Positions 8,584 to 17,070 are shown, numbered from the stretch's first letter. The stretch is 64,000 nucleotides of DNA from Betaproteobacteria bacterium (GCA_016711875.1 JADJSD010000001.1:682001-746000); one strand, 5' to 3'. Numbers and translations are program-made. Notes: generated by a model not told the origin, from the sequence alone.

Positions 8584-9351
8584 CTAGAGGAAATCGTTCG
8601 TCAGTTCCCCGATGCCCTCGATCGACACCGTGATGCGGCTGCCTGGCTTCATCGAGCCCACGCCGACGGAGGTGCCGCAGCAGATCACGTCGCCCGGCTC
8701 GAAGGTGACGTCGTGCGAGATGCGCGAGACCAGCTTCGCGGGGGAGAAGAACATGTCGGCCGCCGGGTAGTTCTGCCGCTCCTGGTCGTTCAGCACGGCG
8801 CGGATCACGAGCGTGGCCGGATCGAGCCCCGTCGCGATCACCGGGCCGAAGACGCCGAAGGTGTCGAAGCTCTTCGAGCGCGACCACTGGTCGAAGGTCG
8901 GGTCCTTCTTGAGGATGTCCACGGCCGTCACGTCGTTGATGCAGGTGTAGCCGAAGATGTGGGCGGGGGCGTCGGCCTCGGACACGCGCGCGGTGCGCCT
9001 GCCGATTACGATGCCGAGCTCGCCTTCGAAGATCACCTTGCCGCCGAAGCCTTCCGGCGTGCGGATGGGCTCGCCGCCCGGGTGGAACGAGCTGTTCGCC
9101 TTGAGGAACCACAGCGGCTCGGGCGGCTCGACCTGCCCGAGCTTCGCGGCGAGCGCGCGGTAGTTGTTCCAGAGCGCGACCATCTTGGTGGGCACGCACG
9201 GCGTGAGGAGCTTCACGCCGGCGAGCGGCACGGTGGCGCCCGTGGCGCGCGGGGCGGCGAAGAGGTCGCCCTCGTGCACGCGGATGGTGTCGCCCTCGAG
9301 GCTGCCGAACTGCGCGCGCCCCTCGTGTTCGAATCGGATCCAGCGGGTCAT
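8584..9351 (-). CDS. Fumarylacetoacetate hydrolase family protein
   Basis: A 255-residue member of the FAH superfamily, which includes hydrolases, decarboxylases and isomerases of small keto acids. The conserved core is clear: VIFEGELGIVIGRRTARVSEADA, HIFGYTCINDVTAVD, then KSFDTFGVFGPVI and PGDVICCGTSVGVGS. The acidic residues that bind the divalent metal are present in these segments. Length matches the bacterial HpcE/YisK-like group. It ends a short convergent pair with the PilZ gene (11 bp apart). The substrate cannot be assigned. Confidence 0.8.
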   Translation of the reverse strand: MTRWIRFEHEGRAQFGSLEGDTIRVHEGDLFAAPRATGATVPLAGVKLLTPCVPTKMVALWNNYRALAAKLGQVEPPEPLWFLKANSSFHPGGEPIRTPEGFGGKVIFEGELGIVIGRRTARVSEADAPAHIFGYTCINDVTAVDILKKDPTFDQWSRSKSFDTFGVFGPVIATGLDPATLVIRAVLNDQERQNYPAADMFFSPAKLVSRISHDVTFEPGDVICCGTSVGVGSMKPGSRITVSIEGIGELTNDFL

Positions 9352-9403
9352 GGGTTTCGTCGGTCGGTTGGGAAAGGGAACATTGTGCCCGATGGCCCGG
9401 ACC

Positions 9404-10447
9404 TCACGACCTCGACTCGATGCCGAGCACCTGCTCGAGCGCCACGCGCCCGCCGGGGCTCACGATGGCGACGACCGTGTCGCCGCGGCTCACCGGCTGG
9501 TCGTGACCGGGATTGAACACCCAGTGCCCGCGCGGGTCGCGCAGCGCGACGAGCAGCCATTCGCGCCGCCCCATGAGCTGGCCGGCGCGCTCGACGGTGG
9601 TGGCGGGCGGCACGGTGACCTCCTCGACGCGCAGGTTCTCGTCGGTGTGCAGCATCATGTCCATCAGGTTCACGGCGTTGGGCCGGAGCATCGCGGAGGC
9701 GATCCGCATGCCCCCGGTGAAGTCCGGCGAGACGATCTCGTCGGCGCCCGCGCGGCGGGTCTTCTCCACGTTGTGGCGGTCGTGCACGCGCGCGACCACA
9801 CGCACGGCCGGGTTGAGCTGCTTGGCCGAGAGGCTCACCACCAGGTTCTTCGAGTCGTCGCCCGTCACCGCGAAGATCCCGGCCGCCCGCAGCACGCCCG
9901 CCTTCTGGAGCACCTCGTCGTCGGACGCGTCGCCCAGCAGCATCGTCGCGTGGCCCGTGCGCTCCTGGTGGGCGGGCAGCCGCTGCGGATCGGCGTCGAT
10001 CACCACGAAGGTCCGTTCGGTCTTCAGCAGCTCGTCGGCCACGTAGCTGCCCACGCGCCCGATGCCGCACACGATGTAGTGCCCGCTCATGCGGGCGATG
10101 CGTTGTTCCATTCGCCGCCTCCGGTACGCCTGGTTGAGGTTCGTCTCGAGGACGAACGCCGTGATGACCGAGAACAGGTACCACGTGGTCGCGATGCCGA
10201 CGAAGCCGACCAGCATCGTGTACGGCCGCCCGAAGGGATGCGCGGACACGTTGACGATCTCCGCGAACCCGACCGTCGCGATGACGTTGAACGCCATGTA
10301 GATGGCGTCTTCGGCGCTCGCCTTCCCGCCCGAGATCACCCAGAAGCCCAGGCCGCCCGCCAGGTGCATGAAGACGAGCGCGAGGAGGCCACCCTTGAAC
10401 TTGGGCCAGTACGGGCTTTCTCGGAAGATGTGCAGGAAGGTGAACAT
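9404..10447 (-). CDS. Potassium channel with RCK (TrkA-N/TrkA-C) domains
   Basis: A 347-residue two-helix K+ channel subunit. TM1 is at residues 20-40, the pore helix precedes a filter reading TVGFAE (T58-E63), and TM2 is at about 77-100. The cytoplasmic part starts with the Rossmann RCK motif YIVCGIGRVGSYVADEL, includes VVIDADPQ and GDASDDEVL, and ends with a TrkA-C-like domain. The filter differs from the usual TVGYGD, and FAE in place of YGD may alter selectivity. I chose the ATG at 10447 because the membrane domain starts there. The frame runs open much further upstream, but that part is repeat DNA. Confidence 0.8.
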   Translation of the reverse strand: MFTFLHIFRESPYWPKFKGGLLALVFMHLAGGLGFWVISGGKASAEDAIYMAFNVIATVGFAEIVNVSAHPFGRPYTMLVGFVGIATTWYLFSVITAFVLETNLNQAYRRRRMEQRIARMSGHYIVCGIGRVGSYVADELLKTERTFVVIDADPQRLPAHQERTGHATMLLGDASDDEVLQKAGVLRAAGIFAVTGDDSKNLVVSLSAKQLNPAVRVVARVHDRHNVEKTRRAGADEIVSPDFTGGMRIASAMLRPNAVNLMDMMLHTDENLRVEEVTVPPATTVERAGQLMGRREWLLVALRDPRGHWVFNPGHDQPVSRGDTVVAIVSPGGRVALEQVLGIESRS

Positions 10448-10564
10448 GGGAGCCGGAATCCGCCAGCTTCCATCTGGCCATGCGGTCCGTGGGGGGAGCC
10501 TGACGCCGATCAAGGGCGGGGCGGTCAGCGGGGCGTTGGTCCTGGCAGTCGGGACAGGGCAAAG

Positions 10565-10770
10565 GCCGACGGTGGGTGAACATGCGTGACGTTCAGGGCG
10601 GCGCAAGCTCGGCCTCTTGCGGGATGGGTGCCCCGGTTTTCGAGGCCAGACAACACACGTCAGGCCTCGAAAACCGACCCATCCAACGATCGACCCCGAG
10701 GAAGGCCCCGGGGTCGATCCTGCGACGGCCGCGCCGCCATGAACGTCACGCATGTTCACCCACCGTCGGC
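10565..10770. repeat. Folded repeat, copy A (three-helix inverted-repeat element)
   Basis: A 206-bp element bounded by a perfect 30-bp inverted repeat (10565-10594 and 10741-10770). Inside this helix (P1), GGCGGCGC (10597-10604) pairs with GCGCCGCC (10731-10738). Two internal hairpins follow. P2 has a 7-bp outer stem (10623-10629 with 10677-10683), a 4-nt GCCC bulge, a 14-bp inner stem (10634-10647 with 10663-10676) and the loop AGACAACACACGTCA. P3 is a 10-bp stem (10688-10697 with 10710-10719). Copy B has the same plan in the opposite orientation with compensatory changes. It lies in the 5' region of the K+ channel gene. Confidence 0.8.
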
Positions 10771-10909
10771 CCGGGGCGTCGCACGGGGAAGCAGCGTCGC
10801 TTCGTGCCCAGGCCGACAACGCAACGCCGCCTTGATCGACGCCGCAGCATCGAGCGCGCCGGAGTCCGCAACGCCGAACGTTCACGACGCGATATCCATG
10901 GGCACCATC

Positions 10910-11117
10910 CCATCGAGGGCGGTGATCGCGTTGTCGATTCATGGCGGCGCGGACGTCGCCGGATTGCTCCCCGGGTTTGAAAGGGGAGCAATCATTGGAT
11001 GGGTCGGAATTTCGGGCCTGACGTGTGTTGTCTGGCCCGAAATTCCGGGGCACCCATCCCGCAAGAGTCCGTGGGTGCGCCGCCCTGAATCGAAAACGCG
11101 ATCACCGCCCTCGATGG
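10910..11117. repeat. Folded repeat, copy B (inverted relative to copy A)
   Basis: A 208-bp second copy in the opposite orientation. P1 arms are 10910-10939 and 11088-11117 (30 bp, one mismatch), with a sequence largely different from copy A. P2 keeps the GATGGGT outer stem (10998-11004 with 11052-11058), the bulge and the 15-nt loop, but five of the 14 inner base pairs differ from copy A and all remain paired. P3 is an 11-bp stem (10962-10972 with 10983-10993) of different sequence. Junction sequences such as CAGGGCGGCGC and CTCTTGCGGGATGGGTGCC are identical. The 139 bp between copies (10771-10909) holds nothing I recognise. Confidence 0.8.
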
Positions 11118-11149
11118 CCTCCCCACGATCGCAGCCACCGACAGCCGCT

Positions 11150-12124
11150 TCAGCGGTCGTCGTGTGGCGCCACGATCTCCAGGATGCGGTCCATGAGCAT
11201 GGGCGTGAGGCGAGGCAGCACGTCGATCGCCTTCAGGTTCTCCTTCACCTGCTCCGGACGCGAGGCCCCGGTGATGACGGACGAAACATGCGGGTTCTTG
11301 GCGCACCAGGCGATGGCGAGCTGAGGCAGGGTGCAGCCGAGCTCCTTCGCGACGCCCTCGAGCGTCTGCACGACGCCGTTGCGCGCCTTGTCCGTGAGCC
11401 CGTCGAGCAGGAAGGCCATTCGCGGAAGGGCCCCGCGGCTGTCCTTGGGCACGCCATTGCGGTACTTGCCCGTGAGCAGGCCCGAGGCGAGCGGGCTCCA
11501 GGTGGTGAGCCCCATCCCGATGTCGTGGTAGAGGTGGCGGTACTCGCTCTCGACCCGCCGGCGGTGGAAGAGGTGGTACTGCGGCTGCTCGACCACGGGC
11601 TTGGCCAGGTGGTGGCGCTCGGCGATCTGCCAGGCCGCCATGATCTCCGAGGCGCTCCACTCCGAGGTGCCCCAGTAGAGCGCCTTGCCCTGCCGGATCA
11701 TGTCGTGCATCGCCCAGACCGTCTCCTCGATGGGCGTCTCCGGGTCCGGCCGGTGGCAGTAGACGAGGTCGACGAAATCGAGCTGCAGGCGCTTCAGGGA
11801 CCCGTCGATCGCCTGCGTGAGGTACTTGCGGTTGAGCGTGTTCTTCTCGTTGGGCCCGTCCGCGATGCCCCAGTAGAACTTGGTCGACACGATGTAGCGC
11901 TGCCGCGGCCAGCCGAGCTTCTTCAGGGCCTCGCCCATGATCCGCTCGCTCTCGCCCGCCGCGTAGACCTCGGCGTTGTCGAAGAAGTTGACGCCGGCAT
12001 CCCAGGCGGCAGCCATGCATTCGATGGCGGCCTTGGTGTCCACCTGGTTGCCGTACGTCACCCACGAGCCGAAGGACAGCTCGCTCACCTTGAGGCCGGC
12101 GCGGCCCAGTCTGCGGTATTGCAT
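11150..12124 (-). CDS. Aldo/keto reductase (Kv-beta/YghZ-like)
   Basis: A 324-residue NADPH-dependent oxidoreductase of the AKR superfamily. The N terminus [21 protein letters not shown] is typical. The catalytic tetrad is visible: D and Y in [16 protein letters not shown] in STKFYWG, and H in [11 protein letters not shown]. The cofactor-binding C-terminal stretch includes [17 protein letters not shown]. The family includes the beta subunits of K+ channels, which is notable because a K+ channel gene lies 0.7 kb away on the same strand, but repeat DNA separates them and a functional link is only a guess. Confidence 0.85.
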   Translation of the reverse strand: MQYRRLGRAGLKVSELSFGSWVTYGNQVDTKAAIECMAAAWDAGVNFFDNAEVYAAGESERIMGEALKKLGWPRQRYIVSTKFYWGIADGPNEKNTLNRKYLTQAIDGSLKRLQLDFVDLVYCHRPDPETPIEETVWAMHDMIRQGKALYWGTSEWSASEIMAAWQIAERHHLAKPVVEQPQYHLFHRRRVESEYRHLYHDIGMGLTTWSPLASGLLTGKYRNGVPKDSRGALPRMAFLLDGLTDKARNGVVQTLEGVAKELGCTLPQLAIAWCAKNPHVSSVITGASRPEQVKENLKAIDVLPRLTPMLMDRILEIVAPHDDR

Positions 12125-12335
12125 GGCGCAATGCTTTCGTGGAGAACGGCAGGACTTCGATTATCGCCCACCCGGTCCCGCGAGCGAGATCGGCCTCGCG
12201 CTCGGTTACAGGTGAAAGTCCCGCAAGCCCGACTTTCATTGACTCATGCGGGACCCGCGTCAAGAATGGGGCTCTGAGATCGGCCGGGATTGGACACGAG
12301 CCGTTCCACTCTGAGTACCACTCGAGGTAGCGCAC

Positions 12336-12623
12336 ATGAAAAAAATTCTTGCTCTCGCCGGTGCGGCCGCGGTCCTGATCGCCACGAGCCTTCCCGCCTA
12401 CTCGCTGGGGTGGATTCCCAAGAATCCCCCGCCCGGCGGCACCAGCGGAAACCCATCGGGTGGCGGCTCGAACAACGGCGGTTCCAACAATGGCGGCTCG
12501 AACAATGGTGGCACCCGGCCGACGGTCGCCGCGCCCGAGATCGACGCCTCCGCCGGCGCCAAGGGTCTCGCCGTCCTGGTGGCCGGATTGCTCATCGCCG
12601 CCGAACGCCTGCGCCGCCGCTAG
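12336..12623 (+). CDS. VPEID-CTERM-type exosortase substrate
   Basis: A 95-residue exported protein: Sec signal peptide (residues 1-22, MKKILALAGAAAVLIATS), a Pro/Gly/Asn-rich low-complexity middle with four Asn-Asn-Gly-Gly-type repeats (residues 40-60), then the sorting tail APEID (66-70), one transmembrane helix (75-90) and a basic end RLRRR. This tripartite tail is the exosortase/PEP-CTERM plan, and the APEID motif with the adjacent exosortase E-type gene identifies it as a variant of the VPEID-CTERM class. The mature part is very short and flexible, suggesting a surface filler or matrix peptide. The gene ends 93 bp before xrtE. Confidence 0.8.
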   Translation: MKKILALAGAAAVLIATSLPAYSLGWIPKNPPPGGTSGNPSGGGSNNGGSNNGGSNNGGTRPTVAAPEIDASAGAKGLAVLVAGLLIAAERLRRR

Positions 12624-12690
12624 GCGGGCGCCGGCCCCGAAAGCCGCCTACGCCTCGCGGGGTGGGCGGCTGGTTCCCCTGATTTTCCTC

Positions 12691-12708
12691 GCGCCCTGAG
12701 AAGGGCGC
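12691..12708 (+). other. Hairpin between exosortase substrate and xrtE
   Basis: GCGCCCT-GAG-AAGGGCGC-like palindrome (seven paired bases) lies 9 bp before the TTG start of xrtE, without a following T-run on this strand. It could damp read-through or translation, giving much more substrate than exosortase. Weak evidence. Confidence 0.3.
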
Positions 12709-12716
12709 TTCCCCAC

Positions 12717-14315
12717 TTGCCCGCCGCCACGCCCCCGCACTCCCGCCTCGGGTGGAGAGTCGCGCTCCTCCTGCTGCTTCCCGCCGAGATCCTGCTCGTC
12801 ACGCTCGGCTTCGAGCCCGGCAGGATGTCGTCCCGATCCTCGTGGGCCGCCACGCTCGTCGAGCAATCCTCCGTCCTGCTTCGCGTCGTCATCGCGGCGG
12901 CCGCCACCTTCGCTCTCATCGTGAGCCCGCGATTCTCTCGGGTGCGGTCCGTGCTCGCCGATGACCGCCGGCGCCACCCGGCGGAGTGGCTCGTGCTTCA
13001 CTTCGTCTGTTTCGCGGGTTTCGTCCAATTCACCGGCTGGCTCTTCGCCGGCGGGGCGGGCCGGCATCTGGCGCCGTACACGGTGGGCTGGATCCTCCTG
13101 GGCCTCGCGGTCGCGCTCACGTGGCTGCTCGCCATCGCCCCCGCGGGCGCGTGGCGTTCGCTCATCGCCACGGAGCGCACGGCCATCGGCGCGAGTCTCG
13201 TCGCGGCGGTGGCCGTGTGGCTTTTCGGGTTGGTGGCGCAACACTTCTGGCGCCCCCTCGCCGAAGCCACCCTCTTCGTCGCGCAGGCGCTCGTGGGTGC
13301 CGTGTACCCCAACGTCGACTACGACCCCGTGAAGGGCACGATCGGCACCTCGCACCTGCTGCTCGAGATCGCGCCGCAGTGCTCGGGCTACGAGGGCATC
13401 GCCCTCGTCACCGTGTTCGTCTCCCTGTATCTGTGGCTCTTCCGCGAGCGCATGCGTTTTCCGCGCGCGCTGTGGCTGCTGCCCGCCGGCTGGATCGCGA
13501 TGTGGCTCGCGAACGTGGCGCGCATCGCGGCCCTAGTGATGGTGGGCACCTCGATCTCGCCGGACATCGCCACCAAGGGCTTCCACTCGCAGGCCGGCTG
13601 GATCGCCTTCACGGCCATCGCCCTCGCCCTCATCGCGCTTTCGCACCGGCTGGGGCTCGTGACCACGGACCCGGCGCCTTCCGTCCGCCGCGCCGATTCT
13701 CCGGCGCCCGCGCTGCTCGTCCCCCTCATCGCGATGCTGGCCGGATCGATGGTCGCCGCCGCGTTCTCCAGCGGCTTCGACGCGCTCTATCCGCTGGGCG
13801 TGGTGGCCACCGCGCTCGCGCTATGGGCGTATCGCCGTCACTACCGCGAATTCGAATTCGCGGTGTCCCCCGTGGCCATCGGCATCGGCTTCGCGGTCTT
13901 CGGGCTGTGGATGCTGCTCACCGGGCCGCAAGCGTCGGGCCCGGCCAAGGCGCTGCCGGAGATGCCCACGGCCATGGCCGCCCTGTGGATCGCCTTCCGG
14001 GTCGTGGGTTCGGTCATCACCGTCCCCATCGCGGAGGAACTCGCCTTCCGCGGCTACCTGCTGCGAAAGCTCGTCTCGAGCGACTTCGAGCGCGTGCCGC
14101 CGCGGCAATTCACCGTGCTCTCGTTCGCGGTTTCGTCGGTGCTCTTCGGCCTGATGCACCAGGGCTGGATCGCGGGTGCGATCGCGGGTGCGGGCTTCGC
14201 GGCCGCCGTGTACTACCGCGGAAGGTTGTGGGACGCGGTCGTCGCCCACGTCACCGCGAACGCGCTCATCGCCGTCGCCGTGCTCGGCTTCGGCCGCTGG
14301 GATCTCTGGCTCTAG
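12717..14315 (+). CDS. xrtE: Exosortase E / CPBP intramembrane protease fusion
   Basis: A 532-residue multi-spanning protein joining two processing enzymes. The N-terminal exosortase half carries the expected catalytic Cys222 (in APQCSGYEGIAL), Arg269 (NVARIAAL) and His290 (KGFHSQAGW). The C-terminal half is a CPBP/Abi-type intramembrane protease with EExxxR at 440-445 (EELAFRGYLL), FxxxH ending at His481 (FGLMHQGW) and HxxxN at 511-515 (HVTANAL). This is the known exosortase E/protease architecture of the VPEID-CTERM system, expected to cut and transfer the tail of the small protein encoded just upstream. The start is a TTG at 12717 directly before the first hydrophobic helix. Confidence 0.88.
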   Translation: MPAATPPHSRLGWRVALLLLLPAEILLVTLGFEPGRMSSRSSWAATLVEQSSVLLRVVIAAAATFALIVSPRFSRVRSVLADDRRRHPAEWLVLHFVCFAGFVQFTGWLFAGGAGRHLAPYTVGWILLGLAVALTWLLAIAPAGAWRSLIATERTAIGASLVAAVAVWLFGLVAQHFWRPLAEATLFVAQALVGAVYPNVDYDPVKGTIGTSHLLLEIAPQCSGYEGIALVTVFVSLYLWLFRERMRFPRALWLLPAGWIAMWLANVARIAALVMVGTSISPDIATKGFHSQAGWIAFTAIALALIALSHRLGLVTTDPAPSVRRADSPAPALLVPLIAMLAGSMVAAAFSSGFDALYPLGVVATALALWAYRRHYREFEFAVSPVAIGIGFAVFGLWMLLTGPQASGPAKALPEMPTAMAALWIAFRVVGSVITVPIAEELAFRGYLLRKLVSSDFERVPPRQFTVLSFAVSSVLFGLMHQGWIAGAIAGAGFAAAVYYRGRLWDAVVAHVTANALIAVAVLGFGRWDLWL

Positions 14316-14396
14316 CGCATCCGGGCGGCAACACACCGTAACGCCGGGCGCGCACCCCGCGGCCAGAATCGCCGGACCCCTTCGCCGGAGAGAACG

Positions 14397-14912
14397 ATGC
14401 GCGCCCTGTTCGCCCTCGCCTGTTTCGCGGCCGGCATCGCTTTCGCCCAGCCCGCCCCGCCCGCGCCTTCGGTCACGACAGCGCCCAAGGCACCTACACC
14501 GCCCGCGCGCATCGCCGACGCCGCCTGGCTGCAGGGCTACTGGGCGGGCACCGGCATGGGCGGCGAGGCCGAGGACGTGTGGCTGCCCCCGAAGGCCGGC
14601 GTGATGCTGGGAGCCTTCCGCCTCATGAAGGCCGAAGGCAAGCCCGCGTTCTACGAGCTCTTCGCCATCGAGGAGATCGACGACACTCTCGTCTTCGTCG
14701 TGAAGCACTTCAACCCGGACTGGGTGGGCTGGGAGGAAAAGGACAAGGCCCTGCGCCTCAAGCTCACGCGCGCCTCGAAGGACGAGCTCGCGTTCGGCGG
14801 CGTGGTGTTCCGTCGCCCGGGCGCCGACGTCCTCGCGGTCGACGTGACCGTCCGCCAGAAGGACGGCACGCAGAAGACCCATACCTTCGACTATCGTCGC
14901 AAGGCCCTGTAG
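14397..14912 (+). CDS. Exported DUF6265 family protein
   Basis: A 171-residue protein with an N-terminal signal peptide (MRALFALACFAAGIAFAQ, cleavage near residue 18), a short Pro/Ala-rich linker, and a lipocalin-like beta-rich domain beginning DAAWLQGYWAGTG. The motifs WLPPKAGVMLGAFR, FYELFAIEE and FVVKHFNPDW match the DUF6265 family. Its ligand and role are unknown. It follows xrtE by 81 bp on the same strand but has no sorting tail, so it is not an exosortase substrate. Confidence 0.65.
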   Translation: MRALFALACFAAGIAFAQPAPPAPSVTTAPKAPTPPARIADAAWLQGYWAGTGMGGEAEDVWLPPKAGVMLGAFRLMKAEGKPAFYELFAIEEIDDTLVFVVKHFNPDWVGWEEKDKALRLKLTRASKDELAFGGVVFRRPGADVLAVDVTVRQKDGTQKTHTFDYRRKAL

Positions 14913-14957
14913 TTCCACGGCGCGGCCGGGCTACCCCCGGGGGTTAGAATCCCTCCC

Positions 14958-16139
14958 GTGGAATCCACCCGACGCAACGTCTTCCTGCTCGCCTGCTGCC
15001 AGGCGCTGCTCTTCACCAACAACGTCACGCTCATCTCGCTCAACGGCCTCGCGGGCTACCAGCTCGCGTCCGACAAGGCCCTGGCGACGCTGCCCGTGAC
15101 CGGCTACGTGGTGGGGGCGGCCGCGTCGACTTTCTTCGCCTCGCTCTGGATGAAGCGCGTGGGCCGGCGGAACGGCTTCCTCACGGGCACGCTCTTCGGC
15201 ATCGCGGGCGGCGCCATCGCCACGTATGCGATCTGGATCGGCAGCTTCTGGACACTCGTCCTCGGGACGCTGGTACTGGGCACCTACAACGCCTTCGGGC
15301 AGTACTACCGGTTCGCCGCGGCCGACGCCTCGCCGGGCCCGTGGAAGGCGAAGGCCATCTCACTCGTGATGGCCGGCGGGCTCGTGGGCGGCATCATCGG
15401 GCCGGAGATGAGCAAGCACACGCGGGACCTCGCGCAACCCACGTTCGTGGCCTCCTACGCTTCCCTCATCGGGTTCTGCCTCGTCACGATGGCGATCCTG
15501 TCGATGCTGCGGATACCCGCGCCGAAGCAGGAGGAAGTCCACGGCGAGACGCGCCCCCTGGCGGAGATCATGGCGCAGCCGGTGTTCATCGTCGCGGTGC
15601 TCGTTTCCGCGCTGGGTTACGGCGTCATGAATCTCCTCATGACTTCGACGCCCCTGGCGATGGGCTTCTGCGGCCTGCCCTACGCGGCGGCGGCCAGCGT
15701 CATCAGCGCGCACGTGGTGGCGATGTTCGGGCCCTCGTTCTTCACCGGCTCCCTCATCCAGCGCTTCGGGGTGCTGAACGTGATGATGGCGGGCGTGGTG
15801 CTCATGTTCGCCTGCGTGGGCATCGCGCTTTCGGGCCAGCAGTTCACGCAGTTCTGGCTCGCGCTCGCGCTGCTGGGCGTGGGCTGGAACTTCATGTACG
15901 TGGGCGGCACGACGCTCCTCACGGAGGCGTACCGGCCCGCGGAGAAGGCGAAGGCGCAGGGGGCCAACGAGATCCTCGTCTTCTGCACCGTGGCGAGCTC
16001 GTCCTTCGCCTCCGGGGTGCTGGTGAACGCCTCCGGCTGGAACACCCTCAATTACGTGGCGCTGCCCTTCCTCGCGATCGCGGGGATGGCGGCGCTCTGG
16101 CTCGCCCTCAAGCGACGCGCCGCGCCCGCCGCGGCCTGA
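14958..16139 (+). CDS. MFS transporter
   Basis: A 393-residue 12-helix major facilitator superfamily transporter. The first helix holds LLACCQALLFTNNVTLI, and the loop between helices 2 and 3 has the usual small basic motif (WMKRVGRRNGF). The second half repeats the six-helix pattern (SLIQRFGVLNVMMAGV). The substrate is unknown. A GTG at 14958 is the start, 45 bp after the DUF6265 gene. The next gene, for an OsmC protein, starts 11 bp after its stop, so they are likely cotranscribed. Confidence 0.8.
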   Translation: MESTRRNVFLLACCQALLFTNNVTLISLNGLAGYQLASDKALATLPVTGYVVGAAASTFFASLWMKRVGRRNGFLTGTLFGIAGGAIATYAIWIGSFWTLVLGTLVLGTYNAFGQYYRFAAADASPGPWKAKAISLVMAGGLVGGIIGPEMSKHTRDLAQPTFVASYASLIGFCLVTMAILSMLRIPAPKQEEVHGETRPLAEIMAQPVFIVAVLVSALGYGVMNLLMTSTPLAMGFCGLPYAAAASVISAHVVAMFGPSFFTGSLIQRFGVLNVMMAGVVLMFACVGIALSGQQFTQFWLALALLGVGWNFMYVGGTTLLTEAYRPAEKAKAQGANEILVFCTVASSSFASGVLVNASGWNTLNYVALPFLAIAGMAALWLALKRRAAPAAA

Positions 16140-16150
16140 AAGGAGCCCCC

Positions 16151-16621
16151 ATGAGCGAAGACCACACCTTCCACACCACGCTGCAGTGGCCGGCCGACCC
16201 GGCGCAGGAGAAGCCCCCCACCGCGACGTTCTCGCGCAACGGCATCCTCGGCTCGCCGGGCCACCCGCCTTTCGTGGGCGGATCGCCGCCCGTCTTCGGA
16301 GGAGTGCCCGACCGCTACAACCCCGAGGAGCTGATGACGCTCTCGCTTTCGGAATGCCACATGCTCACGTTCCTCTCGCTCGCCGCGAAGAAGCAGGTGG
16401 CGGTGCTCGCGTACGAGGACCGCGCGACGGGGCGGCTCGGGCAGGGGCCCTCGGGCAAGATGCAGATGGAGCACGTGATGCTCCGGCCGAAGGTGACGGT
16501 GGCGAAGGGCACCGACCTCGCGATGGTGAACGCCATGCACGAGAAGGCCCACGCCTACTGCTTCATGGCCAACTCGGTGAACTTCCCGGTGGAGAATTCG
16601 CCCGAGGCGCGGGAAGGCTAG
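16151..16621 (+). CDS. OsmC family peroxiredoxin-like protein
   Basis: A 156-residue OsmC/Ohr superfamily protein, expected to reduce organic hydroperoxides with two cysteines. The two Cys are present at residues 69 (SECHML) and 137 (AYCFMANSV), at the family positions, and ENSPEAREG closes the domain. The AGGAG before the ATG at 16151 is a good ribosome site. It follows the MFS gene closely. It meets the DUF4124 gene tail to tail, 5 bp apart. Confidence 0.8.
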   Translation: MSEDHTFHTTLQWPADPAQEKPPTATFSRNGILGSPGHPPFVGGSPPVFGGVPDRYNPEELMTLSLSECHMLTFLSLAAKKQVAVLAYEDRATGRLGQGPSGKMQMEHVMLRPKVTVAKGTDLAMVNAMHEKAHAYCFMANSVNFPVENSPEAREG

Positions 16622-16626
16622 GGGCG

Positions 16627-16998
16627 CTACTTCCTGCCCTTGGGGGGAGGGGCGTCGGCGCCGGCTTCCTCGAGCAGCTTCTTGCGGTAGGCGTCTTCCT
16701 CCAGCTTGCGCTGCTCCTCGCGTTTGGCCGCCTCGATGCGCGCACGCTTGTCGTTGTAAGCGGCCTCGGCCTCCGCGGCCTCCTGCGAGCGCTTCACCCG
16801 CTCGTTCGCGGCGCGGTCCCAGTCCGTCTTGCCGGCGTGGGAGGTGTCGACCTTCTTCTCGTCCTTGTCGACGGGGCAGGCCGCTTCCTGGTAGGTGATC
16901 TTGCCCTTGGCGTCGACGCACTTGAAGAGCTTCTGGGCGGGCGCGGCGAGGGGCAGCAGGCAGGCGGCGGCGAGGGCGAGGCGAATGACGGCGCTCAT
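16627..16998 (-). CDS. DUF4124 domain-containing exported protein
   Basis: A 123-residue protein with a signal peptide (about residues 1-21) and the DUF4124 core QKLFKCVDAKGKITYQEAACP. The remainder is a highly charged, probably coiled-coil tail rich in Glu, Arg and Lys (residues 50-110). DUF4124 proteins are abundant in beta- and gammaproteobacteria. The core looks like a small disulphide-bonded periplasmic domain (two Cys seen), but its function is not known. Confidence 0.75.
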   Translation of the reverse strand: MSAVIRLALAAACLLPLAAPAQKLFKCVDAKGKITYQEAACPVDKDEKKVDTSHAGKTDWDRAANERVKRSQEAAEAEAAYNDKRARIEAAKREEQRKLEEDAYRKKLLEEAGADAPPPKGRK

Positions 16999-17070
16999 GT
17001 CGGGCTCGGGATCGAGGTCGGGAAATGAGGCGGATTCTGCCTCAAGGTACGGGCGGCCGGTTGGCGGCGA

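Noticed and set aside
10565..11117. Folded repeats considered as integron attC sites
   Set aside because: No integrase, no cassette array and no recognisable GTTRRRY core sites at the expected positions.
12219..12255. Hairpin GTCCCGCA/TGCGGGAC upstream of the VPEID-CTERM gene
   Set aside because: Eight-bp stem with a 21-nt loop and no T-run or known motif; too weak to call.
10992..12335. Extended 447-codon frame covering the aldo/keto reductase region and folded repeat B
   Set aside because: It is out of frame with the reductase, and its tail is translated repeat DNA.
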